The translations under genes and the position numbers were made by a program. A stretch of 64,000 nucleotides of DNA from CALAED01 sp036378315 (GTDB taxonomy: Bacteria; Actinomycetota; Actinomycetes; Streptosporangiales; Streptosporangiaceae), in the NCBI GenBank assembly GCA_036378315.1, contig DASUWU010000153.1, positions 1 to 64,000 on the forward strand, in the 5' to 3' direction. Of this stretch, positions 42,328 through 64,000 are shown one piece after another. The first letter of the stretch is position 1. Every line of letters begins with the position of its first letter. The notes under the pieces are model-generated. The model had not been told where the DNA came from and did not search any database. It was given only the letters and a program-made list of their open reading frames with translations.

Positions 42328-45300
42328 GTGCTGTCCCAGCCCAGCAGCATGCCCGCGCGCGAGTCGAAGCCCGCGCGCGACCCGGAGGCCGCCCAGGCGC
42401 CCGCCTCCCAGCCGGACCCGGCCTGGAACGACACCGGCCGCGCCGTCCCGCCCGCCACCCTGGCGGAGCTGTTCGAGGCGCAGGTGGCGCGCGCTCCGGA
42501 GCGGCCCGCGGTGGTGTTCGACGGCGGCGCGCTCAGTTTCGCCGAGTTGGACGAGCGGGCGAACCGCCTCGCGCACCTGCTGGTCGGCCGCGACGTCGGT
42601 CCTGAGCGGATCGTGGCGCTCGTGCTGCCGCGGTCGGTGGAGATTGTCGTGGCGCAGCTCGCCGTGGCCAAGGCCGGCGGTGCCTACGTGCCGGTGGACC
42701 CCGACTACCCGGCCGAGCGGATCGCGTTCATGCTCGCCGACTCCTCGCCGGTGCTGGTCGTCACCTCGGCCGAGCTGGCCGGCCGGCTGCCCACCGGCGC
42801 GGACGTCCTGGTGATCGACGCCGAGGCCACGGCGGAGCGGCTGGCCGCCTCGCCCGCGCATCCGCCGACCGACGCGGATCGGCGGGCGCCGCTGTCGCTG
42901 GCGCATCCGGCCTACGTGATCTACACGTCGGGCTCGACCGGACGGCCGAAGGGCGTGGTGGTCTCCCACCGCGGCCTGGCGAGCTTCTCGGCCGCGGAGA
43001 TCGACCACTACGACGTGGTGGCCGGGGATCGGGTGCTGCAGTTCTCCTCGCCGAGCTTCGACGCGTCCGTGCTCGAGCTGTGCATGTCCCTGCCCGCCGG
43101 GGCGGCGTTGGTGGTGCCCCCGCCGGGTCCGTTGCTGGGCGAGCAGCTGGCGGAGGTGGTCGCCGCGCGGCGGGTGACGCACGCGTTGATCCCGCCGGCG
43201 GCGCTGGCCACCGTGCCCGCCGCCGCGGCGCGCGGGCTGGCCGGGTTCCGCATGGTGACCGTGGGCGGCGACGCGTGCACGGCGGAGCTGGTGGACGTAT
43301 GGGCGCCGGGCCGGAGGCTGATCAATTCGTACGGGCCGACGGAGGCCACCGTCGTGGCGACGTGGAGCGACCCGCTGGCGCCGGGCACCGGCCTGCCGCC
43401 CATCGGGCGGCCGATCCTCAACACGCGCGTCCACGTCCTCGACGACGAGCTGCGCCCGGTGCCGGTGGGCACGGCCGGCGAGCTGTACGTGGCCGGGATC
43501 GGGTTGGCCCGCGGCTACCTGAACCGGCCGGGGCTCACGGCCGAGCGCTTCGTGGCGAACCCGTTCGACGGTCCGGGGGAGCGGATGTACCGCACCGGCG
43601 ACCTGGTGCGCTGGCGGCCGGACGGCCAGCTCGAGTTCGTCGGCCGCGCGGACGACCAGGTGAAGATCCGCGGTTTCCGGATCGAGCTGGGCGAGATCGA
43701 GGCAGCCCTGGCCGGACATCCCGACGTCGGCGCCGCCGTCGTCACGGCCCGCGAGGACCGGCCGGGCGACAAGCGCCTCGTCGCCTACATCGTGCCGGCC
43801 GCGGCCGGCCGGCCGGCCGACCCTGGCGAGCTGCGCGCCTTCCTGGCCAGGACGCTGCCCGTCTACATGCTGCCGGCCGCGTTCGTGACCCTGGACGAAC
43901 TGCCGCTCAGCCCGAACGGCAAGCTGGACCGGCGCGCGCTGCCGGCGCCCGGGCTGGCCACCGAGGCCACCGTCGCGGCGCCCGCCGGCGGGGGCGCCGG
44001 CTACGTCGCGCCGCGCACGCCCACCGAGCAGGTACTGGCCGAGATCTGGGCCGAGGTGCTCGGTCTCGACCGGGTCGGCGTCGAGGACGACTTCTTCGCG
44101 CTCGGCGGCGACTCCATCCAGGGCGTCCGCGCGCTGTCGCGGATGCGGGCGGCGCTCGGCGTCGAGCTGTCGGCCCGCGCCGTCTTCGACGCGCCCACCG
44201 TGGCCCGGCTCGCCGGGACCGTGCGCGACGCCGCCCGCGCCGGCAGGGACGCGCCGATCCCCCCGATCCCGCCCGCGGCACGCGACGGCGCGCTGCCGCT
44301 GTCGGCGGCACAGCGGCGCCTGTGGTTCCTCGACGACCTCACCTCGGGCGGGACCGAGTACAACACCGGCGTCGCGCTGCGGCTGACCGGGCCGCTGGAC
44401 AGCGCCGCGCTGCGGGCCGCGCTGGCCGCGCTGGTGGCCAGGCACGCGTCGCTGCGCACCACGTTCGACACCGTGGACGGGCGCGGCGTGCAGATCGTCG
44501 CGCCGCGCGGCGAGCTGCCGCTGCGTACCGTCGACGTGGCGGCCGCCGACCCGGCCGCGCTCGACGAGGCGCTCCTCGAGGAGCTGCGCGCCCCCTTCGA
44601 CCTGCGCCGCGGCCCGCTCACCAGGGCACTGCTCGTCCGGCTCGGCGAGCCAGGGCGGCCGGGGGAGCCCGGCCAGATCCCCGAGCACGTGCTGCTGCTG
44701 TGCCAGCACCACATCGTCACCGACGGCTGGTCGGTCGACATCCTGGTCCGCGAGCTGGCCGCGCTGTACACGGCGGCGTGCGCCGGCGGCCGAGCCGAGC
44801 GAGCCGAACTGCCCAGCCCGCCCATCGAGTACGCCGACTACGCCGCGTGGCAGCGCGACCGGCTCGCCGGCACCGCGCTCGACGGCGACGTCGCGTACTG
44901 GCGGCGGACCCTCACCGGACTCCCCGCGCTCGAGCTGCCCACCGACCGGCCGCGGCCGCCCCTGCTCACGACCGCTGGCGCCGTCCACAGGCACCGGCTC
45001 CCCGCCGGCCTCGTCCGCGAGCTGACCCGTCTCGGGCAGGCGCACGGCGCCACGCTGTTCATCACCCTGACGTCCGCCGTCCAGATCATGCTGGCGCACC
45101 ACAGCGACCAGAAGGACATCGCGGTCGGCACCGTGACCTCCGGCCGGGACCGCGCGGAGCTGGAGGATCTGGTCGGCTGCTTCATCAACATCGTCGTGCT
45201 GCGCTCCGCCGTCGACGGTTCGAAGCCGTACGGCCGGTTCCTCGCCGAGGTGCGCGAGACCGTGCTCGAGGCGTTCGCCCACGACGAGGTGCCGTTCGAC

Positions 45301-48300
45301 CGGCTCGTCGACGAGCTGCAGCCGGCGCGCGACCCGAGCCGCAGCCCGCTGGTGCAGGCCCTGGTCGTGCTGCAGAACGCGGCGGTGCGGGCCACGGAGA
45401 TGGGCGGCCTGCGGGTCGCCGAGCACGACCTGCCGAGGCACGCCGCACGGTACGAGCTCGTCGTCGAGTTCGTCCCCGCCGCCGACGGCGGCCTCACGAT
45501 GGTGATCGAGTACAACACCGACCTCTTCGCCGCCGCCACCATAGAGCGGCTGGCGGAGCGGCTGGCCCAGCTGCTGGGCGGCATCGCCGCCGACCCGGGC
45601 CGCACGGTCGCGGCGCTCGCCGCCGCCGATGGCGACCGGGTCGGGCCGCCCGGCGGCCGCCGGGCGGCGCCCGCCCGCGCGGTCACCGCCGCCGGCGGCG
45701 CCGGCTACGTCGCCCCGCGCACCAGCGCAGAACGGACGCTGGCCCGGATCTGGGCCGAGGTGCTCGGGTTGGATCGGGTCGGCGCCGAGGACAACTTCTT
45801 CGAGCTCGGCGGCGACTCCATCCTGTCCATCCAGGTGGTGTCCAAGGCCAGGCAGGCCGGGCTCGAGCTGACCTCCCGCGACCTGTTCGTCCATCAGACC
45901 GTCGCGGCCCTGGCCGCGTCCCGGGCCGGCGCGGCGCCGGCCGCGCGGCCGGCCGGTCCGCAGGGCGCGGTCCAGGGCGACGTGCCGCTGACGCCGATCC
46001 AGCACTGGTTCTTCGCGACCCACCAGGCCCATCCCGAGCATTTCGACCAGTCCGTGCTCGTCGAGCTGGCGGAGCGGGTGGACGCGGCGGCGTTGCGCCG
46101 CGCGTTCGACGCGGTGCTCGCCCACCACGACGCGCTGCGGATGCGCTTCGAGCGGGTCGGTGGCGAGTGGCGGCAGTACAACGCGCCGCCGGCCGCCTCG
46201 GGCGATGCCGCGGCCGGCGCCGCGGCCGGCGCCGGCGTGCTGACCCACCGCGACCTGTCCGGCATGGACGCCGATGAGCAGGCGGCCGCGCTGCGCGCCG
46301 CCGCCGGCGAGATCCACGCCGGGTTCGACCTGGCGGCCGGGCCGCTGCTCAAGGCGGTCCTGTTCGACCGGGGCGCCACCCGGCCGGCCGCCCTGCTCAT
46401 CGCCGTCCACCACCTCGTCGTCGACGGCGTGTCGTGGCGCATCCTGCTGGACGACCTGGGCGCCGCCTACCGGCAGGCGGCCGGCGCGGGGGATCCGCGC
46501 ATCGATCTCGGCGTCAAGACGACGTCGTTCCAGGAGTGGGCCAGGCGGCTGGCCGAGCATGTGGCCGCCGGAGGTCTCGACGATGAGCGGGACCACTGGA
46601 CGGCCGGGACCGGCTGGGGCGATCCCCATGTGCCGGTCGATGCCGAGGGCGCCAACACGGCGCGCTCGACGCGCTCGGTCGCCGCCCGGCTCAGCCGCGA
46701 GGAGACGCGGACCCTGCTGCAGCAGGTGCCCGGCGCCTACCGCACCCAGATCAACGACGTCCTGCTCGCCGCGCTCGGCCGGGTGCTGAGCCGGTGGACC
46801 GGGCGCCCGCGGGTGCTGGTCGACCTCGAAGGCCACGGCCGGGAGGACCTGCTGGACGGCGTCGACCTGTCCCGCACGGTCGGCTGGTTCACCACGATCT
46901 ATCCGGTCGCGCTCACCGTGCCGGGCGGAGGCTGGGGCGAGGCGCTGAAGTCGGTCAAAGAGCAGCTGCGTTCCGTACCGCGCCGCGGCCTCGGCTACGG
47001 CGCCCTGCGCTTCCTCGCCGGTCGCGGTGCCGCCCCCATCGCCGTGGCCGGCGAGGATCCACCGCAGGCCGGCCCGACGCCGGGTCCGCACCACGATCCA
47101 CAGGTGAGCTTCAACTACCTGGGCCAGTTCGACTGGCCGGTCGGCGGCGACGGGCCGTTCGCCGCCGTCCCTGGCGGGCTGGCCGCCGACGAGCACCCCG
47201 ACACCCCTCGACCGCACCTGCTCGACGTGGTCGGCGCGATCGAGCAGCAGCGGCTCGAGCTCAGGTGGTTCTACTCCGACCAGGTCCACCGCGAGTCCAC
47301 CGTGCGGTCGCTGGCCGAGCAACTGGTCGGCGCGCTGCGGGAGATCATCGAGCACTGCACCCTGCCGGACGCCGGCGGCCGCACCCCGTCGGACTTCCCG
47401 CTGGCCGGGCTCGACCAGGCCGCTGTGGACCTGGTCGCCGGGGACGGTCGCGCGGTCGAGGACGTCTACCCGCTCACCCCGATGCAGGCGGGCATGGTGT
47501 ACCACTGGCTGTCGCACGGCGACCAGGGCGTCTACCTGCAGCAGGTGGCGTTCGTGCTGGACGGCGTGACCGATCCCGCCGTCCTCGCCGCGGCATGGCA
47601 GCGCGTGGTCGACCGGACCGCCGTGCTGCGCTCGCGGGTGGTGAGCGACGGCGTTCCCGCGCCGGTCCAGGTCGTGGACCGGCGGGCGACCGTGCCGGTG
47701 ACCCACCTCGACTGGAGCGCGCTGCCGGAGGCCGCGCGGCGGGAGCGGATGGACCGGCTGCTCGACCGCGACCGGCGCGCCGGCATGGACATCGGGGCCG
47801 CGCCGCTGCTGCGGCTGGCGCTGGCCAGGCTGTCGGACTCGGCGGTCCAGGTGGTCTGGACCTTCCACCACCTGGTGCTGGACGGCTGGAGCGTCTTCCA
47901 GGTGCTGTCCGACGTGTTCGCCGAGCACGCCGCGCTGGCCGCCGGGCAGCCCGGCGACCCGGCGCCGGTGGCCAGGCGGCCGTTCGGGGAGTACCTGCGG
48001 TGGCTGGCCGCCCAGGATCTGCGGGAGGCGGAGAGGTACTGGCGTTGGACGCTGGCCGGACTGGCCGGGCCCACGCCGCTCGGCTACGACCGCCCGCCGG
48101 GCCCCGCGCACGCCACCGTCTCCTCCGACCTGTCGCGCGTGCGGCTCGACGCGGCCGAGTCGGCGGAGCTGTACGCCTTCGCCAGACGGCACCGGCTGAC
48201 GCTCGGCACCGTCATCCAGGGAGCATGGGCGGTGCTGCTGGCCCGCGGCAGCGGCGAACGCGACGTGTGCTTCGGCGCGACCGTCTCGGGGCGGCCCGCC

Positions 48301-49125
48301 GACCTGCCGGGCGCCGATGCGATGACCGGCATCTTCATCAACACCGTTCCGGTGCGCGTCGACGTCCCCGACGGGGCCCCCGTGGTCGAGTGGCTGCGCG
48401 CGCTGCAGTCCGCGCAGGCCCACGCCCGCAGGTTCGACTTCGTCTCGCTGCCCCAGGTGCACGCCTGGAGCGGCCTGCCTGGCGGCGTGGACCTCTTCCA
48501 CAGCATCGTCGTCGTCGACAACTATCCGATCAACGACGTGGCCGTCGCCGCGCACGGGCTGCGGCTGCGCGAGCTGCGCGGCGTCGAGAACACCAACTAC
48601 CCGATCAGCCTGGTGGTGGTGCCCGGCGAGCGGCTGACCATCGAGGTCGGCTACGACCCTGAGCTGTTCGACGCTGCCACCATCGAGCGGACCGCCGACC
48701 TGCTGCGCCGCGTCCTGCGCGGGTTCGTCGCCGGTCCGGACGCCGAGCTGGCCGGCCTTGACCTCCCGGTCGCCGCGCCCGTCGTGCCGCCCGTCGGGGA
48801 GCAGGCCGCCCGGCCGGCCGGTGCGCGCCGGCCGGCCGGGCACGTCGAACCGCGCAGCGACACCGAACGCCTCGTGGCCGAGGTCTGGGCCGACGTCCTC
48901 GAGGTGGACAGGGTCGGCGTCGAGGACGACATCTTCCACCTCGGCGGCGACTCGCTGCGCAGCCTGTCCATCGCGGCCCGGCTGAAGGCCGCGTTCGGCG
49001 TCGCGCTGACCCCGCGCGACGTGCTGACGAGCCGTACCGTCGCCGCCCTCGCCGAGCTGGTCGAAGAGCGGATCCTGCGCGAGCTGGAGCAGGTGGCCGC
49101 CGCCGGTGCCGGCGACGAACTCTGA
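42328..49125 (+). CDS. NRPS 1: A-T-C-T-E-C-T, with two modules lacking A domains
   Basis: A 2265-residue initiating NRPS. Domains: A1 (about 50-540; YTSGSTGRPKG, SYGPTEATVV), T1 (S596 in ALGGDSIQ), C2 (HHIVTDG at 794-800), T2 (S1164 in ELGGDSIL), E2 (HHLVVDG at 1361-1367, followed by VSWRILLDD), C3 (FHHLVLDG around 1846-1853; DVYPLTPMQAG is the type that accepts a D-residue donor), T3 (S2209 in HLGGDSLR). The linker after C2 and after C3 goes directly to a T domain, with no room for an A domain. A1 pocket read against GrsA is D-A-L-L-V-V-S-V-V, no confident substrate. Starting with A fits chain initiation. The C-terminal RILRELEQ tail probably docks to NRPS 2, which begins 21 nt later. The start is GTG 42328; ATG 42349 is possible. 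Confidence 0.93.
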   Translation: MLSQPSSMPARESKPARDPEAAQAPASQPDPAWNDTGRAVPPATLAELFEAQVARAPERPAVVFDGGALSFAELDERANRLAHLLVGRDVGPERIVALVLPRSVEIVVAQLAVAKAGGAYVPVDPDYPAERIAFMLADSSPVLVVTSAELAGRLPTGADVLVIDAEATAERLAASPAHPPTDADRRAPLSLAHPAYVIYTSGSTGRPKGVVVSHRGLASFSAAEIDHYDVVAGDRVLQFSSPSFDASVLELCMSLPAGAALVVPPPGPLLGEQLAEVVAARRVTHALIPPAALATVPAAAARGLAGFRMVTVGGDACTAELVDVWAPGRRLINSYGPTEATVVATWSDPLAPGTGLPPIGRPILNTRVHVLDDELRPVPVGTAGELYVAGIGLARGYLNRPGLTAERFVANPFDGPGERMYRTGDLVRWRPDGQLEFVGRADDQVKIRGFRIELGEIEAALAGHPDVGAAVVTAREDRPGDKRLVAYIVPAAAGRPADPGELRAFLARTLPVYMLPAAFVTLDELPLSPNGKLDRRALPAPGLATEATVAAPAGGGAGYVAPRTPTEQVLAEIWAEVLGLDRVGVEDDFFALGGDSIQGVRALSRMRAALGVELSARAVFDAPTVARLAGTVRDAARAGRDAPIPPIPPAARDGALPLSAAQRRLWFLDDLTSGGTEYNTGVALRLTGPLDSAALRAALAALVARHASLRTTFDTVDGRGVQIVAPRGELPLRTVDVAAADPAALDEALLEELRAPFDLRRGPLTRALLVRLGEPGRPGEPGQIPEHVLLLCQHHIVTDGWSVDILVRELAALYTAACAGGRAERAELPSPPIEYADYAAWQRDRLAGTALDGDVAYWRRTLTGLPALELPTDRPRPPLLTTAGAVHRHRLPAGLVRELTRLGQAHGATLFITLTSAVQIMLAHHSDQKDIAVGTVTSGRDRAELEDLVGCFINIVVLRSAVDGSKPYGRFLAEVRETVLEAFAHDEVPFDRLVDELQPARDPSRSPLVQALVVLQNAAVRATEMGGLRVAEHDLPRHAARYELVVEFVPAADGGLTMVIEYNTDLFAAATIERLAERLAQLLGGIAADPGRTVAALAAADGDRVGPPGGRRAAPARAVTAAGGAGYVAPRTSAERTLARIWAEVLGLDRVGAEDNFFELGGDSILSIQVVSKARQAGLELTSRDLFVHQTVAALAASRAGAAPAARPAGPQGAVQGDVPLTPIQHWFFATHQAHPEHFDQSVLVELAERVDAAALRRAFDAVLAHHDALRMRFERVGGEWRQYNAPPAASGDAAAGAAAGAGVLTHRDLSGMDADEQAAALRAAAGEIHAGFDLAAGPLLKAVLFDRGATRPAALLIAVHHLVVDGVSWRILLDDLGAAYRQAAGAGDPRIDLGVKTTSFQEWARRLAEHVAAGGLDDERDHWTAGTGWGDPHVPVDAEGANTARSTRSVAARLSREETRTLLQQVPGAYRTQINDVLLAALGRVLSRWTGRPRVLVDLEGHGREDLLDGVDLSRTVGWFTTIYPVALTVPGGGWGEALKSVKEQLRSVPRRGLGYGALRFLAGRGAAPIAVAGEDPPQAGPTPGPHHDPQVSFNYLGQFDWPVGGDGPFAAVPGGLAADEHPDTPRPHLLDVVGAIEQQRLELRWFYSDQVHRESTVRSLAEQLVGALREIIEHCTLPDAGGRTPSDFPLAGLDQAAVDLVAGDGRAVEDVYPLTPMQAGMVYHWLSHGDQGVYLQQVAFVLDGVTDPAVLAAAWQRVVDRTAVLRSRVVSDGVPAPVQVVDRRATVPVTHLDWSALPEAARRERMDRLLDRDRRAGMDIGAAPLLRLALARLSDSAVQVVWTFHHLVLDGWSVFQVLSDVFAEHAALAAGQPGDPAPVARRPFGEYLRWLAAQDLREAERYWRWTLAGLAGPTPLGYDRPPGPAHATVSSDLSRVRLDAAESAELYAFARRHRLTLGTVIQGAWAVLLARGSGERDVCFGATVSGRPADLPGADAMTGIFINTVPVRVDVPDGAPVVEWLRALQSAQAHARRFDFVSLPQVHAWSGLPGGVDLFHSIVVVDNYPINDVAVAAHGLRLRELRGVENTNYPISLVVVPGERLTIEVGYDPELFDAATIERTADLLRRVLRGFVAGPDAELAGLDLPVAAPVVPPVGEQAARPAGARRPAGHVEPRSDTERLVAEVWADVLEVDRVGVEDDIFHLGGDSLRSLSIAARLKAAFGVALTPRDVLTSRTVAALAELVEERILRELEQVAAAGAGDEL

Positions 49126-49146
49126 GAAGACACGAGGAGAGAACCG

Positions 49147-64000
<14,854 letters not shown>

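Noticed and set aside
42238..48939. 2233-codon minus-strand open frame
   Set aside because: It is a mirror of NRPS 1 caused by very high GC codon use; it shows low-complexity Arg/Gly/Pro-rich sequence and no family motifs.

Overview
The window looks like chromosomal DNA from a high-GC filamentous actinomycete, probably Streptosporangiales-like. Signs are a sporulation-type SsgB protein, PucR, ArsR and AraC regulators, two members of the actinomycete methyltransferase family DUF574, GTG/TTG starts, very GC-rich codon use and a multimodular NRPS locus. The genus cannot be fixed from the sequence alone.

Positions 1-18.7 kb are an accessory island of lower GC than the rest (35/60 G+C at 5881-5940, against 46/60 at 43381-43440). 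It holds two DNA-targeting modules facing each other. On the plus strand are a HerA-like ATPase, an Mre11-like SbcD, a Rad50-like SbcC and a protein with NurA-like motifs; these are tightly packed and read divergently from a TerB_N/TerB-domain protein that runs off the left edge. On the minus strand is a complete Wadjet operon, jetA-jetB-jetC-jetD, each gene overlapping the next. Behind it is a DEDDh exonuclease with a TerB-like middle and a C-terminal BRCT domain. The island ends in a dead tyrosine integrase (amber codon plus frameshift) flanked by 28-bp direct repeats, beside the 3' end of tRNA-Val(GAC). This is the classic layout of an element inserted at a tRNA gene, here no longer mobile. 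The unusual part is the four-gene HerA-Mre11-Rad50-NurA set with TerB, next to Wadjet.

18.7-40.5 kb is mostly housekeeping and miscellaneous: tRNA-Val, tRNA-Cys and tRNA-Gly, an ArsR regulator with a perfect palindromic operator, a class IV aminotransferase, ssgB, a small PGPGW membrane protein, tRNA-Val(CAC), GrpB, a TauD-type dioxygenase with an MFS exporter and an AraC regulator, htpG, two DUF574 methyltransferases, hpnB, a second MFS transporter, a phytanoyl-CoA-dioxygenase-like protein, a PucR regulator, an acetate-type transporter and DNA polymerase I.

40.8-64 kb is the start of a nonribosomal peptide cluster. A cytosolic beta-lactamase-fold protein, a candidate penicillin-binding-protein-type thioesterase, precedes NRPS 1 (A-T-C-T-E-C-T, with two modules lacking an adenylation domain) and NRPS 2 (C-A-T-E, C-A-T, C-A-T-E, C-A..., leaving the window). 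The last three A domains share one specificity signature with acidic pocket residues, which suggests repeated incorporation of the same, possibly basic, amino acid.
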